Shown here in pieces: positions 51,114 through 63,826 of a stretch of DNA of 64,000 nucleotides; position 1 is the stretch's first letter; every line of letters begins with the position of its first letter. The notes beneath the pieces are model-generated. The model was not told where the DNA came from. It saw nothing but the letters and a program-made list of their open reading frames with translations, and ran no database searches. The translations under genes were made by a program, and so were the position numbers. This DNA comes from Denitratisoma sp. DHT3 (GTDB lineage Bacteria > Pseudomonadota > Gammaproteobacteria > Burkholderiales > Rhodocyclaceae): NCBI RefSeq assembly GCF_007833355.1, contig NZ_CP020914.1, forward strand, positions 1,970,047 to 2,034,046, read 5' to 3'.

Positions 51114-52498
51114 AACATAAAGTCCGTCGTATCCATTTCGTCGGCATCGGCGGCTCCGGGATGAGCGGCATCGCCGAGGTGCTGGCCAACCAGGGCTTCC
51201 AGGTGAGCGGCTCCGACCTGGCGGCCAGCGCGGCCACCGCCCGCCTGGCCGATCTCGGCGTCGCCATCGGCATCGGCCACGACCCCGCGCGGGTGACCGA
51301 CGCCGACGCCGTGGTGGTGTCCACCGCCGTCAAGGAGGACAACCCCGAGGTCGTGGCGGCGCGGGAACGCCATATCCCGGTGGTGCCGCGGGCGCAGATG
51401 CTGGCCGAGCTGATGCGCTTCAAGCAGGGCATCGCGATCGCCGGCGCCCACGGCAAGACCACCACCACCAGCCTGGTCGCCAGCGTCCTCGCGGCCGGCG
51501 CGCTGGACCCCACCTTCGTCATCGGCGGCCGCCTCAACTCGGCCGGCGCCAATGCCCGCCTGGGTCAGGGCGAGTTCCTGGTGGCCGAAGCCGACGAGTC
51601 CGACGCCTCGTTCCTCTTCCTGTCGCCGATGGTCTCGGTGGTGACCAACATCGACGCCGACCACATGGAGACCTACGGCCACGATTTCGGCCGCCTCAAG
51701 CAGACCTTCGTCGACTTCCTGCACCGCCTGCCGTTCTACGGCGTCGCGGTGCTGTGCATCGACGATCCCCACGTGCGCGAGATCATGCCCCGGGTGTCGA
51801 AGCAGATCATCACCTACGGCCTGGCCCCGGAGGCCAACGTGCGCGCCGAGAACATCGTCGCCGAGGGCGGCACGATGCGCTTCGACTGCGTGCGGGAGAA
51901 CGGCAGCACGGTGCGCTTCCCGGTGGTGCTGAACCTGCCGGGCGTCCACAACGTGCAGAACGCCCTGGCGGTGATCGCCGTCGCCACCGAGGTCGGCGTG
52001 CCCGACGCGGTGATCGTCGCCGCCCTGGCCGAGTTCAAGGGCGTGGGGCGGCGCTTCCAGCGCTACGGCGAAGTGCCCCTGGCGGCCGGAGGCAGCTTCA
52101 CCCTGATCGACGACTACGGCCACCATCCGGCCGAAATGGCGGCCACGCTGGCCGCCGCCCGCGGCGCCTTCCCCGGCCGGCGCATCGTGCTGGCCTTCCA
52201 GCCGCACCGCTACACCCGCACGCGCGACTGTTTCGAGGACTTCGTCAAAGTCCTGTCAGAGGCGGATGCCCTGCTGCTGACCGAAGTCTATGCCGCCGGC
52301 GAGCCCCCCATCATCGCCGCCGACAGCCGCTCCCTGGCCCGGGCCGTGCGCGTCGTCGGCCGGGTGGAACCGGTATTCGTCGAGGACATCGCGGCGCTGC
52401 CCCAGGCGATCCTGGAGACGGCGCGCGACGGCGACGTGGTGATGACCATGGGCGCCGGCTCCATCGGCGCCGTTCCGGGGAAATTGAGCCATGGCTGA
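51110..52498 (+). CDS. murC: UDP-MurNAc:L-alanine ligase
   Basis: First Mur ligase, 462 residues. N-terminal [24 protein letters not shown] site [65 protein letters not shown] and [12 protein letters not shown]. Starts with ATG in the stop of the micro-ORF and overlaps murB by 8 bases. Confidence 0.97.
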   Translation: MKHKVRRIHFVGIGGSGMSGIAEVLANQGFQVSGSDLAASAATARLADLGVAIGIGHDPARVTDADAVVVSTAVKEDNPEVVAARERHIPVVPRAQMLAELMRFKQGIAIAGAHGKTTTTSLVASVLAAGALDPTFVIGGRLNSAGANARLGQGEFLVAEADESDASFLFLSPMVSVVTNIDADHMETYGHDFGRLKQTFVDFLHRLPFYGVAVLCIDDPHVREIMPRVSKQIITYGLAPEANVRAENIVAEGGTMRFDCVRENGSTVRFPVVLNLPGVHNVQNALAVIAVATEVGVPDAVIVAALAEFKGVGRRFQRYGEVPLAAGGSFTLIDDYGHHPAEMAATLAAARGAFPGRRIVLAFQPHRYTRTRDCFEDFVKVLSEADALLLTEVYAAGEPPIIAADSRSLARAVRVVGRVEPVFVEDIAALPQAILETARDGDVVMTMGAGSIGAVPGKLSHG

Positions 52499-53399
52499 AT
52501 TGTCGTCCGCCCCGCTGCGCGGCACGTTCCGTCGCGACGAGCCCATGGCGCGCCACGTGTCCTGGCGCTCCGGGGGGCCGGTGGCCAAGGCCTATTTCCC
52601 GGCGGACCTGGACGACCTGGCGGTTTTCCTGCGCCGGCTGCGCCACGACGAACCCCTGCTGCTGGTCGGCCTGGGGTCGAATCTGCTGGTGCGGGACGCC
52701 GGATTCGAAGGCACGGCGATCTTCACCCATGGCGCGCTCGACGAGCTGCGCCAGGAAGCCGACGGCTCGCTGTATGTCGGCGCCGGCGTGGCCGCGCCCA
52801 AGCTGGCCCGCTTCGCCGCCAACCGGAACCTAGCCGGCGCCGAGTTCCTGGCGGGCATTCCCGGCACCCTGGGCGGCGCGCTGGCGATGAACGCCGGCTG
52901 CCATGGCGGCGAGACCTGGAACCACGTGCAGCGCGTGCTGATGCTGAACCGGCGCGGGCGCCTGATCGAGCGCGGTCCGGAGGACTTCGCCGTCGGCTAT
53001 CGCCACGTCGGTCTCAAGGCCAGCGCCGACGAGATCTTCGCCGGCGCCTGGCTGCGCTTTCCCGCCGGCGACGGCGCCGCGGCGCGCGCGCGCATCCGCG
53101 CGCTGCTGGAGGCGCGGATCGCCAGCCAGCCGCTGCAACTGCCCAATGCCGGATCGGTGTTCCGCAATCCGCCGGGCGACCACGCGGCCAGGCTGATCGA
53201 AGCGGCCGGGCTCAAGGGCCATGGCGTGGGCGGCGCGCGGGTATCCGAAAAGCACGCGAATTTCATTGTTAATCCGGACGGCAAGGCGCGAGCTTCCGAG
53301 ATAGAAATGTTAATTGGCCGGATCCAGGCCGAAGTACAGCGCAAGTATGCGATTCAGTTGATTCGCGAGGTGCGGATCGTAGGCGGAGAGCGGCAGTGA
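52491..53399 (+). CDS. murB: UDP-N-acetylenolpyruvoylglucosamine reductase
   Basis: FAD enzyme of 302 residues that forms UDP-MurNAc. FAD-binding segment [38 protein letters not shown], the [20 protein letters not shown] loop, the YRHVG motif, and the catalytic Ser in [19 protein letters not shown]. The tyrosine loop and C-terminal segment fit type I MurB. The GC content drops near the 3' end (53261-53370), as seen in other genomes at the murB end. Confidence 0.96.
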   Translation: MAELSSAPLRGTFRRDEPMARHVSWRSGGPVAKAYFPADLDDLAVFLRRLRHDEPLLLVGLGSNLLVRDAGFEGTAIFTHGALDELRQEADGSLYVGAGVAAPKLARFAANRNLAGAEFLAGIPGTLGGALAMNAGCHGGETWNHVQRVLMLNRRGRLIERGPEDFAVGYRHVGLKASADEIFAGAWLRFPAGDGAAARARIRALLEARIASQPLQLPNAGSVFRNPPGDHAARLIEAAGLKGHGVGGARVSEKHANFIVNPDGKARASEIEMLIGRIQAEVQRKYAIQLIREVRIVGGERQ

Positions 53400-54313
53400 G
53401 CGGCGTCAATTTTGGCAAGGTGGCGGTGATGTTCGGCGGCGACTCCGCCGAGCGCGAGGTTTCATTGAAAAGCGGCTCCGCCGTGCTCAAGGCATTGCGC
53501 ACGGCGGGCGTGGACGCCCATGCGTTCGACCCGCGCGAGAAACCCCTTTCCGCCCTGCGCGAGGAGCACTTCCAGCGCGCCTTCATCGCCATGCACGGCC
53601 GCGGCGGCGAGGACGGCAGCCTGCAGGGCGCCCTGGAACTGATGGGCATCCCCTACACCGGCAGCGGCGTGCTGGCCTCGGCGCTGGCGATGGACAAGTG
53701 GCGTACCAAGCTGGTGTGGCAGGCGGCGGGGATTCCGGTGCCGGAATACGCCGTGCTCGACGCCGCCAGCGACTTCGCCGCGGTCGAACGGCGCCTGGGC
53801 CTGCCGCTGTTCGTCAAGCCGGCCAACGAAGGCTCCTCGATCGGCATCAGCAAGGTCAAGCAGCCCGGCGGCCTGAAGGCGGCCTACCAGGAGGCGGCCC
53901 GCCACGACCCGATCGTGCTGGCCGAGCGTTTCCTGGCCGGCGGCGAATTCACCGTCGGCATCCTGGGCGACCGGGCGCTGCCGGTGATCCGCATCGTGCC
54001 CAGCGGCGAGTTCTACGACTACGAAGCCAAGTATCTGCGCGACGACACCGAGTACCGCATCCCCAGCGGCCTGCCGCCCGAACGGGAACAGGAGATGCAG
54101 CAGATCGCGCTGCGGGCGTTCGCCATCCTGGGCGGCCGCGGCTGGGGCCGGGTGGACCTGATGCAGGACGATGCCGGCCGCGTCTATGCCCTGGAGGTCA
54201 ACACCTCGCCCGGCATGACCGACCATTCGCTGGTGCCCATGGCGGCGCGGGCGGCCGGGATCGGCTTCGAGCAGCTGGTGCTGCAGGTGCTGCGGGAGGC
54301 GACGCTTGGCTAA
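53396..54313 (+). CDS. ddl: D-alanine:D-alanine ligase
   Basis: ATP-grasp enzyme of 305 residues making D-Ala-D-Ala for MurF. Motifs: [67 protein letters not shown] and [23 protein letters not shown] start in the murB stop (GTGA). Its 3' end overlaps ftsQ by 8 bases. Confidence 0.97.
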   Translation: MSGVNFGKVAVMFGGDSAEREVSLKSGSAVLKALRTAGVDAHAFDPREKPLSALREEHFQRAFIAMHGRGGEDGSLQGALELMGIPYTGSGVLASALAMDKWRTKLVWQAAGIPVPEYAVLDAASDFAAVERRLGLPLFVKPANEGSSIGISKVKQPGGLKAAYQEAARHDPIVLAERFLAGGEFTVGILGDRALPVIRIVPSGEFYDYEAKYLRDDTEYRIPSGLPPEREQEMQQIALRAFAILGGRGWGRVDLMQDDAGRVYALEVNTSPGMTDHSLVPMAARAAGIGFEQLVLQVLREATLG

Positions 54314-55106
54314 GTCCAGCCGCCCCTCGCGTCCCGCCCGTCCGCAAAAGCCGGCGGCCGACGGCTTCTGGGACAAGCCGCCGTTGATGAATCTCGTTTC
54401 CGACCTGCTGCTGCTGGCCGGCATCGCCTCCCTGGCCTGGGCGGGACTCCACGCCTTCCAGCGTTTGCCCCTGTTCCCGCTGCGCCAGGTGGTGATCCAG
54501 GGCGAACTGCAGCAGGTGACCCGGATGCAGTTGGAGTACGCGGTGAAGGGTTCGGTGAGCGGCAATTTCTTCACCGTGAATCTGGAGAGCGTGCGCGGCG
54601 CCTTCGAGAAGCTGCCCTGGGTGCGCCGCGCCGAGGTGCGCCGGGTCTGGCCCGACGCACTGGAACTGACCATCGAGGAGCAGAAGGCGGTGGCGCGCTG
54701 GCGCCGCAGCGACGGCGAGTACCGGCTGGTCAATCACCTGGGCGAGGTCTTCATCGCCGCGGCGGAGCAGGATCTGCCGGATTTCTCCGGCCCGGAGGGC
54801 AGCGCCGCGCAGATTCTGGAACGCTACCGGGAGTTCAGCGCCGCGCTGACGGAAATCGGCCACCAGGCGCGGGCCGTGCACCTCTCCCCCCGCCAGGCCT
54901 GGCAGTTGCGCCTGGACGACGGCCTGGTGCTGGAACTGGGCAGGGAAGAGGCCAAGCACCCGGTAAAGGAGCGTCTGGAGCGTTTCGCCGCCAATTATCG
55001 GGAGACCCTGCAGCTCACCCGTTCCGCCCCCGGAATGATCGACATGCGCTATCCCAATGGCTTCGCCCTGCGAAGCGGCCACGCTGACAAGGCACCACAG
55101 ACATGA
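54306..55106 (+). CDS. ftsQ: Cell division protein FtsQ
   Basis: Bitopic membrane protein of 266 residues: basic cytoplasmic tail (about 1-30), one helix (about 31-50, [19 protein letters not shown]), a POTRA domain ([19 protein letters not shown]) and the FtsQ beta domain. It recruits FtsL-FtsB to the septum. The TTG at 54306 is the first start after ddl codons and gives the expected tail; internal ATGs would cut into the helix. Confidence 0.93.
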   Translation: MAKSSRPSRPARPQKPAADGFWDKPPLMNLVSDLLLLAGIASLAWAGLHAFQRLPLFPLRQVVIQGELQQVTRMQLEYAVKGSVSGNFFTVNLESVRGAFEKLPWVRRAEVRRVWPDALELTIEEQKAVARWRRSDGEYRLVNHLGEVFIAAAEQDLPDFSGPEGSAAQILERYREFSAALTEIGHQARAVHLSPRQAWQLRLDDGLVLELGREEAKHPVKERLERFAANYRETLQLTRSAPGMIDMRYPNGFALRSGHADKAPQT

Positions 55107-56332
55107 GCAAGGAAACCAAGGATTTGATCGTCGGCCTCGACATCGGCACCTCCAAGATCGTCGCCATCGTCGCCGAGCTGGATGCCGAAGGCCGGCTCGG
55201 GCTGCTCGGCACCGGCAGCCAGGATTCCGATGGTCTGAAGAAGGGCATGGTGGTCAACATCGAGGCCACGGTCAATTCCATCTCGCGCGCGATTCAGGAA
55301 GTGGAACTGATGACCGGCTGCAAGATCAAGGAGGTCTATACCGGCATCGCCGGCAGCCACATCAAGAGCAAGGACTCCAACGGCATGGCCGTGGTGAAGG
55401 ACAAGGAGGTCGCCCAGTACGACGTGGCCCGCGCCATCGAGGCGGCCAACGCCACACCGATCTCCGCCGACGACCAGATCCTGCACACCCTGGTGCAGGA
55501 GTTCATCGTCGACGGCCAGGACGGTGTCAAGGAACCCATCGGCATGGACGCGCGGCGCCTCGAGGTCAAGGTGCACCTGGTGACCGGCGCCGTGACGGCG
55601 GTGCAGAACATCGTCAAATGCGTGCATCGCTGCGGCCTGGAGGTGGTGGACCTGGTGCTGCAGCCGTTGGCCTCAGGCTACGCGGTGTTGACCGACGACG
55701 AAAAGGACGTCGGGGTCTGCCTGGTGGACATCGGCGGCGGCACCACCGACGTCGCCATCTTCACCCAGGGGGCGATCCGCCACACGGCGGTGATCCCGAT
55801 CGCCGGCGACCAGATCACCTCGGACATCGCCATCGCGCTGCGCACCTCGACCCAGGACGCCGAGGAGATCAAGCTGAGCTACGGCGTGGCCCTGCAGCAG
55901 CTGGCCGATCCGGAGGAAATGCTGGAAGTGCCGGGCGTGGGCGAGCGTCCGTCCACCACCCTGTCGCGGCAGACCCTGGCCGGCTTCATCCAGCCGCGGG
56001 TGGAGGAGATTTTCCAGAAAGTGCACGAAGAGGTCATCCGCAGCGGCTACGAGCGTCTGCTGCGGGCCGGCATCGTGCTCACCGGCGGCTCGTCGCAGAT
56101 GCCGGGCATGACCGCGCTGGGCGAGGAGATCTTCCACAACACGGTGAAGCTGGGCATGCCGCATTACGAGGGCAACCTGAAGGACATGGTGCGTAACCCC
56201 CGCTACTCGACAGCGATGGGGCTGCTGCTGGAAGGCCAGGCCCAGCGCAAGCGAGGCCTGAAAGCCCGCGACACCCGCTCCTTGCGCCAGGTCCTGAGCC
56301 GGATGCGGTCGTGGTTCGAGAAGAATTTTTAG
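55103..56332 (+). CDS. ftsA: Cell division protein FtsA
   Basis: Actin-like protein of 409 residues that tethers FtsZ to the membrane. ATP-site signatures VGLDIGTSKIVAIV, VDIGGGTTDVAIF and VLTGGSSQMPGM, with the 1C domain between. The C-terminal RMRSWFEKNF is the amphipathic membrane-targeting helix. Overlaps the ftsQ stop by 4 bases; separated from ftsZ by 113 bases with a hairpin. Confidence 0.98.
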   Translation: MSKETKDLIVGLDIGTSKIVAIVAELDAEGRLGLLGTGSQDSDGLKKGMVVNIEATVNSISRAIQEVELMTGCKIKEVYTGIAGSHIKSKDSNGMAVVKDKEVAQYDVARAIEAANATPISADDQILHTLVQEFIVDGQDGVKEPIGMDARRLEVKVHLVTGAVTAVQNIVKCVHRCGLEVVDLVLQPLASGYAVLTDDEKDVGVCLVDIGGGTTDVAIFTQGAIRHTAVIPIAGDQITSDIAIALRTSTQDAEEIKLSYGVALQQLADPEEMLEVPGVGERPSTTLSRQTLAGFIQPRVEEIFQKVHEEVIRSGYERLLRAGIVLTGGSSQMPGMTALGEEIFHNTVKLGMPHYEGNLKDMVRNPRYSTAMGLLLEGQAQRKRGLKARDTRSLRQVLSRMRSWFEKNF

Positions 56333-56342
56333 GTCCAGGGGC

Positions 56343-56399
56343 CAGGGCGATTTCGGGGAATGAAATCAACATTCTTCTTTATTCCCCCGATGCGCCCTG
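56343..56399. other. Long hairpin between ftsA and ftsZ
   Basis: Outer arms CAGGGCG (56343-56349) and CGCCCTG (56393-56399) are perfect. Inner arms TCGGGGAAT and ATTCCCCCGA pair with one bulge, around an AT-rich loop. The stem is not followed by a T-run. It could act as an RNase processing or attenuation site that adjusts ftsZ mRNA level, or as a two-way structure. Confidence 0.6.
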
Positions 56400-56445
56400 A
56401 GTTGTGCGTGTTGAAATCGATTTGTGGCTATTGAAGGAGGCGAGC

Positions 56446-57627
56446 ATGTTTGAACTGCAAGAAATCACGGCGGAGCTGGATCCGAACCGTACCGTGATCA
56501 AGGTGATCGGGGTCGGCGGCGCCGGCGGCAACGCCGTCGAGCACATGATCCGCGAGAATGTCCAGGGCGTGGAATTCATCTGCGCCAATACCGACGCCCA
56601 GGCGCTGAAGCACTCCAGCGCCGGCACCCGGTTGCAACTGGGCCCGGGTCTGGGCGCCGGCGGCAAGCCGGACAAGGCGAAGGAGCTGGCCGAGGCCGAG
56701 CGGGCGCAGATCGCCGCCGCCCTCGACGGCGCCCACATGGCCTTCATCACCGCCGGCATGGGCGGCGGCACCGGCACCGGCGCCGCGCCCATCGTCGCCG
56801 AGGTGGCGCGGGAAATGGGCATCCTGACCGTCGCCGTGGTGACCAAGCCCTTCGACTTCGAGGGCAAGCGCCTGCGCCTGGCCGAGGAAGGGCTGACCGA
56901 ACTGGCGCAGAACGTCGATTCACTGATCGTGGTGCTCAACGAGAAGCTGATGGAAGTGCTCGGCGAGGACGTGGGCATGAAGGACGCCTTCAAGGCCGCC
57001 GACAACGTGCTCAAGAACGCGGTCGGCGGCATCGCCGAAATCATCAACGTGCCCGGCCTGGTCAACGTGGACTTCGAGGACGTCAAGACCGTCATGGGCG
57101 AAATGGGCAAGGCGATGATGGGTTCCGCCATCGCCGCCGGCGTGGACCGCGCCCGCATCGCCGCCGAACAGGCCGTGGCCAGCCCGCTGCTGGAAGGCAT
57201 CGAACTCTCCGGCGCGCGCGGGGTGCTGGTCAACATCACCGCCAACCACTCCCTGGGCATGAAGGAGGTCAAGGAGGTGATGAGCACCATCCGCACCTAT
57301 GCCGCCGAGGACGCCGAGGTCATCTTCGGTACCGTGTTCGACGATTCCATGGAAGACAATCTGCGGGTGACGGTGGTCGCCACCGGCCTCGGGGTCAAGG
57401 CCGGGGCCGGCAAGCGCCAGCAGCCGATCCTGAAACCCGTGGAAAGCCTGGCGATGGGCCTGCGCACCGGCACCTACGATGCGGCCGGCGAAGTCATGGA
57501 CGACGCGGGCTCGGCGATGCCCCAGGTGTTCCACGGCCGGGCCCGCAACACCTCGGTCCGGGACATGGAAGCCAGCGGCATGGACAAGTACGACATTCCC
57601 GCCTTCCTGCGCCGCCAGGCCGACTAA
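56446..57627 (+). CDS. ftsZ: Cell division GTPase FtsZ
   Basis: Tubulin-like GTPase of 393 residues forming the Z ring. GTP-binding GVGGAGGNAVEHM, tubulin signature GMGGGTGTGAAP (about 103-114), T7 loop region NVDFEDVKTVM and the C-terminal peptide DKYDIPAFLRRQAD that binds FtsA and ZipA. The ATG at 56446 has AAGGAGG at 56434-56440, the strongest ribosome-binding site in the cluster; an upstream in-frame GTG is not needed. Confidence 0.98.
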   Translation: MFELQEITAELDPNRTVIKVIGVGGAGGNAVEHMIRENVQGVEFICANTDAQALKHSSAGTRLQLGPGLGAGGKPDKAKELAEAERAQIAAALDGAHMAFITAGMGGGTGTGAAPIVAEVAREMGILTVAVVTKPFDFEGKRLRLAEEGLTELAQNVDSLIVVLNEKLMEVLGEDVGMKDAFKAADNVLKNAVGGIAEIINVPGLVNVDFEDVKTVMGEMGKAMMGSAIAAGVDRARIAAEQAVASPLLEGIELSGARGVLVNITANHSLGMKEVKEVMSTIRTYAAEDAEVIFGTVFDDSMEDNLRVTVVATGLGVKAGAGKRQQPILKPVESLAMGLRTGTYDAAGEVMDDAGSAMPQVFHGRARNTSVRDMEASGMDKYDIPAFLRRQAD

Positions 57628-57665
57628 GCAGCCCCCGCCCGCGCATGGCCTACGCCATGTGTCGC

Positions 57666-57705
57666 CACGCCGCCCCGGACGATCGCCTCCGTCCGGGGCG
57701 GCGTG
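57666..57705 (+). terminator. Strong hairpin terminator after ftsZ
   Basis: A perfect 16-bp stem (57666-57681 with 57690-57705), GC-rich, 8-base loop, followed by TGCGTTAAAAT. Just upstream is a second small hairpin CATGGC/GCCATG. The T-run is short. TAAAAT at 57711-57716 could be an lpxC -10. Confidence 0.7.
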
Positions 57706-57725
57706 TGCGTTAAAATGAGGCAATC

Positions 57726-58640
57726 ATGCTCAAACAGCGCACCCTCAAATCCCTGATCAAGACCACCGGCGTCGGCCTTCATTCCGGCGCCAAGGTGGCG
57801 TTGACCCTGAGACCCGCGGCGCCCGGCACGGGCATCGTGTTCCGGCGCGTGGACCTGGAGCCGGTGGTGGAATTGCGCGCCGATCCCTTCGGCGTCGGCG
57901 ACACCCGCATGGCCTCCTGCCTGGAACGGGACGGCGCCAAGGTGGGCACGGTGGAACACCTGATGTCGGCGCTCGCCGGGCTGGGTATCGACAATGTCTA
58001 TGTCGATGTCGATGCCGCCGAGATTCCCATCATGGACGGGTCGGCGGCGCCTTTCGTCTTCCTGCTGCAATCGGCGGGAATCGAGGAGCAGGCGGCCGCC
58101 AAGAAGTTTCTGCGGGTGAAAAGGACGGTGGAAGTGAAGGAAGGCGACAAGTGGGCGCGCCTGGAACCCTACGACGGCTTCCGCCTCTCATTTTCCATCG
58201 TATTCAGCCATCCGGCGGTGGATCAGACCGGCACCTCGGTCACCATCGACTTCGCCGAGGACTCCTATATCCGCGAAGTGGCGCGCGCCCGTACCTTCGG
58301 CTTCACCCAGGATGTCGAGGCCTTGCGGGAACAGGGGCTGGCGCTCGGCGGCAGCCTGGGCAACGCCATCGTGATGGACGAATACCGGGTGCTCAACACC
58401 GACGGCCTGCGCTACGCCGACGAGTTCGTCAAGCACAAGGTGCTGGACGCGGTGGGCGACCTCTATCTGGCCGGCCACCCGCTGTTGGCGGCCTTCTCCG
58501 CCCACAAGTCGGGGCATGCGATGAACAACCGCCTGCTGCGTGCCTTGCTGGCGGACGCCGAGGCCTGGGAATTCGTCAGCTTCGAGGACGACGCCAGGAC
58601 GCCGGCGCGGATCGCGCACCTCTATCCCCGACCGGCTTGA
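57726..58640 (+). CDS. lpxC: UDP-3-O-acyl-N-acetylglucosamine deacetylase
   Basis: Zinc enzyme of 304 residues, the first committed step in lipid A synthesis. Motifs: [16 protein letters not shown], the zinc ligand in [50 protein letters not shown] (zinc His and Asp) and [16 protein letters not shown]. Normal length. It closes the dcw cluster; the hairpin before it suggests partly separate transcription. Confidence 0.98.
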   Translation: MLKQRTLKSLIKTTGVGLHSGAKVALTLRPAAPGTGIVFRRVDLEPVVELRADPFGVGDTRMASCLERDGAKVGTVEHLMSALAGLGIDNVYVDVDAAEIPIMDGSAAPFVFLLQSAGIEEQAAAKKFLRVKRTVEVKEGDKWARLEPYDGFRLSFSIVFSHPAVDQTGTSVTIDFAEDSYIREVARARTFGFTQDVEALREQGLALGGSLGNAIVMDEYRVLNTDGLRYADEFVKHKVLDAVGDLYLAGHPLLAAFSAHKSGHAMNNRLLRALLADAEAWEFVSFEDDARTPARIAHLYPRPA

Positions 58641-58648
58641 CGCCTTCC

Positions 58649-59149
58649 CTATTCCGATCCCATTGATTCCCGCAGTCTCCGCCGGGACAACGGCGCCCGT
58701 TCCAGGAATCGCTGCAAGGCGCTCCTGAGCGGAGAATCGGCGGGCAGGCGGGCCTGCAGCCCGCCCAGGCCCGCCCGGGTGCGCTCTCCCAAGGCCGCGG
58801 CGACGGGGTGACGTTGATCGGTGCGCGCGGTCGGGTCGGGTTGCACTTTGATCTGGATTTCGTTAACCTGCACCCCCGCTTCACGAAAAACGTCGGCCAG
58901 ACGAGGCCCCAACTGCCTGATCTTGGCCGCCACCGCACCGCTTCCGGCGTGGATAACGACCTTCCCCAACCGAAGATTGGCCACACGGCCATAACGCGCC
59001 AGCGCAGGGGGAATGGCGCGTTCGAAGATGCACTGCAGTTTCAGCAATTTCTGCGCATGGGCCGAGAACTGCGCCAACGAGGGATCGGCCTCCAGGTACT
59101 GAGTCAGTTGCTGCGCATGTCTACGTCGGGAAGGAGGATCGCGTTGCAT
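58649..59149 (-). CDS. DUF721/DciA-like protein
   Basis: Basic protein of 166 residues with the DUF721 region at about 20-110 (LLKLQCIFERAIPPALARYGRVANLRLGKVVIHAGSGAVAAKIRQL). DUF721 includes DciA, the ancestral replicative-helicase loader or operator of bacteria without DnaC; a role in helicase function is possible but unproven for this branch. Basic, disordered ends. Convergent with lpxC (8-base gap) and divergent from the M23 peptidase, whose start overlaps its own by 6 bases. Confidence 0.8.
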   Translation of the reverse strand: MQRDPPSRRRHAQQLTQYLEADPSLAQFSAHAQKLLKLQCIFERAIPPALARYGRVANLRLGKVVIHAGSGAVAAKIRQLGPRLADVFREAGVQVNEIQIKVQPDPTARTDQRHPVAAALGERTRAGLGGLQARLPADSPLRSALQRFLERAPLSRRRLRESMGSE

Positions 59150-60055
59150 ATCATTCTCGTCTCAAATCGTCTGGCCACGGCCAAGACTATAACCCTCACG
59201 CCGAGCAAGCTGTTGCTGGCGGGCATGTTGTTCGCCCTCCTGATCCTGGCGCTTTCCTCGCTGTTCTCCTACCTGACGGTACGCCACGCGGCCAATCTGC
59301 GCCTGCCGATTCTGCAGGACATGCTGCGCACGGTGAGTGTGGAGGAGAACCAGCGCAGCTACGAATATCTCCGCTCCATGGCCATCAAGCTGGGGGAGAT
59401 GCAGGCCCAGATCACCCGCCTGGATTTCCTCAGCGAACGCCTGGCCCGCCTGACCGGCGCGCGCCTGCCGGAGAACAAGGCCGACGCCGCCGGACGCGGC
59501 GGTCCGCTGCGCCAGGCAACCCCGCTTTCGGCTGTCGATTTGCAGCGGGATCTGGAAGCCCTGACCCAGCAGGTGGAACTGCGGACCGACTCGCTGTCTC
59601 AGCTCGAGGCCAGGGTCTTCGAGCAGCGCATGCGGCAGAAATTCCTGCCCACCTCGCTGCCGGTCCACGCGCAATGGAACGCATCGACCTTCGGCTGGCG
59701 CATCGACCCCTTCACCGGTTCCCGCGCCATGCACGAAGGCGTGGACTTTTCCGCCGAGGTGGGCACGCCGATCATGGCCGCGGCCGCCGGAGTCGTGGCG
59801 ATGGCCGAATACCACCCCGAATATGGCAACGTGATCGAAATCGATCACGGCAACGATTTCTCCACCCGCTATGCCCATGCCTCCAAGCTGCTGGTGACGC
59901 AAGGCGCCGTGGTCAAACGGGGCCAGCAGATCGCCCTGGTCGGGACCACCGGCCGCTCCACCGGTCCGCACCTGCATTTCGAAGTCCGCTATCGCGGCGG
60001 CGCCCAGAATCCCAACCGGTTTTTGCAGCAGGCGCTGGCCAACAACGGCCCCTAA
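59144..60055 (+). CDS. M23-family peptidase
   Basis: Membrane-anchored protein of 303 residues: N-terminal helix (about 18-38, LLLAGMLFALLILALSSLF), a coiled-coil section (about 60-175), and a LytM/M23 metallopeptidase domain with zinc-site residues in HEGVDFSAEVGTP and the HLHFEVRYRGG end motif (first HxxxD and HxH). Probable peptidoglycan endopeptidase or, if inactive, an amidase activator. I chose the TTG at 59144 since AAGGAGG lies at 59131-59137. Confidence 0.87.
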   Translation: MHIILVSNRLATAKTITLTPSKLLLAGMLFALLILALSSLFSYLTVRHAANLRLPILQDMLRTVSVEENQRSYEYLRSMAIKLGEMQAQITRLDFLSERLARLTGARLPENKADAAGRGGPLRQATPLSAVDLQRDLEALTQQVELRTDSLSQLEARVFEQRMRQKFLPTSLPVHAQWNASTFGWRIDPFTGSRAMHEGVDFSAEVGTPIMAAAAGVVAMAEYHPEYGNVIEIDHGNDFSTRYAHASKLLVTQGAVVKRGQQIALVGTTGRSTGPHLHFEVRYRGGAQNPNRFLQQALANNGP

Positions 60056-60124
60056 CACTGACGCCGGAGGGCCTCCGCCCCCCATGGTAAAATCCGCCTC
60101 TTTCCCAAACCGGGCGGATACCGC

Positions 60125-62848
<2,724 letters not shown>

Positions 62849-62868
62849 ACCGCCGCCCCCGGCGATAT

Positions 62869-62898
62869 GACATCCCCGCCGTCGGCGGCGGGGATGTC
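62869..62898. terminator. Bidirectional terminator between secA and a hydrolase gene
   Basis: A perfect 13-bp GC-rich stem with a 4-base loop TCGG (arms 62869-62881 and 62886-62898) in the 73-base gap between converging genes. T-runs are short on both sides. Confidence 0.65.
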
Positions 62899-62921
62899 TC
62901 TAGGCCATAACTGCTAGGGCA

Positions 62922-63803
62922 TCAACACCGTAGAAAAGTCCGGGTCAGTTCGAGCACCGGCGCCAGCTTGTCGTGGTGCACCCAGTGCCCGGCGCCGGGC
63001 AGATTCACCGCGCGGGCATCGCGGAAGTGCGCCAGCGCGCCGTTATGCTCCGGATCGGAGAATTTGCTTTCGCCGCCGCGCAGGAACAGGACCGGACAGG
63101 CGATGCGCGCCCAAAGCTCCATGCACTCGGGACCGGTCAGCAACTGGGGCTGCATGCCGCGCATGTAGTTGTCGAACTTCCAACTGTAGCTGCCGTCCTC
63201 GTTCTGGTTCACGCCATGAATCGTCAGGTGCCGCGCCTGCTCCACCGAGAGGTGGGGATTCTCGCCGCGCATCCGCTGCAGCGCGTCCTCCAGCGTCGGG
63301 TAGCGGCGCGGCTGGCGGGCGGACAGCTGGTGCAGGCGGTCCATCCAGCCGATCAGCTGGGGCGCCACCGGCTTGTCGCGCTGGGCCTGGAGCTGCTCCG
63401 GGGAATGGATGAAGGGATCGATCGCCACCAGGTGGCTCACCATCTCCGGGAAGGTGCCGGCGAAGAGCAGGCTGAGGAAACCGCCGAAGGAATGACCGAC
63501 GATGCGCACCGGCCTCAGCCCGGTATGCCGCAGCAGCTGGGCGATGTCATAGACGAAGTCGGCCAGCATGTAGCTGCCGCCGACGCCCCATGCGGAATCG
63601 CCGTGGCCGCGCAGGTCCGGCGCGATGATGTGGTAGTCCCGGCGCAGGTCCTCGGCCATCCAGTCCCAGTTGCGGCAGTGGTCATAGCCGCCGTGGATCA
63701 TCAGCAGCGGCGGCGCGCCTTCGTTGCCCCAATCGACGTAATGCAGCTTGAGGCGGTGGGAGAAGAAATGGTGGGAGGTGGGGCCGACGATTTGTTGGGT
63801 CAT
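62922..63803 (-). CDS. Alpha/beta hydrolase
   Basis: Cytosolic alpha/beta-hydrolase-fold protein of 293 residues. Oxyanion motif MIHGGYDH (about 35-42), APDLRGHGDS, nucleophile Ser105 in VGHSFGG, and the catalytic histidine in GAGHWVHHDK near residue 274. The acid of the triad is probably in SKFSDPEHNG. It resembles hydrolases of aromatic-ring and ester catabolism, but the substrate is unknown. Convergent with secA; its gene begins 24 bases before the 3' end of trpC. Confidence 0.85.
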   Translation of the reverse strand: MTQQIVGPTSHHFFSHRLKLHYVDWGNEGAPPLLMIHGGYDHCRNWDWMAEDLRRDYHIIAPDLRGHGDSAWGVGGSYMLADFVYDIAQLLRHTGLRPVRIVGHSFGGFLSLLFAGTFPEMVSHLVAIDPFIHSPEQLQAQRDKPVAPQLIGWMDRLHQLSARQPRRYPTLEDALQRMRGENPHLSVEQARHLTIHGVNQNEDGSYSWKFDNYMRGMQPQLLTGPECMELWARIACPVLFLRGGESKFSDPEHNGALAHFRDARAVNLPGAGHWVHHDKLAPVLELTRTFLRC

Positions 63804-63826
63804 GATATCCCTCCACCCATTGCTGC

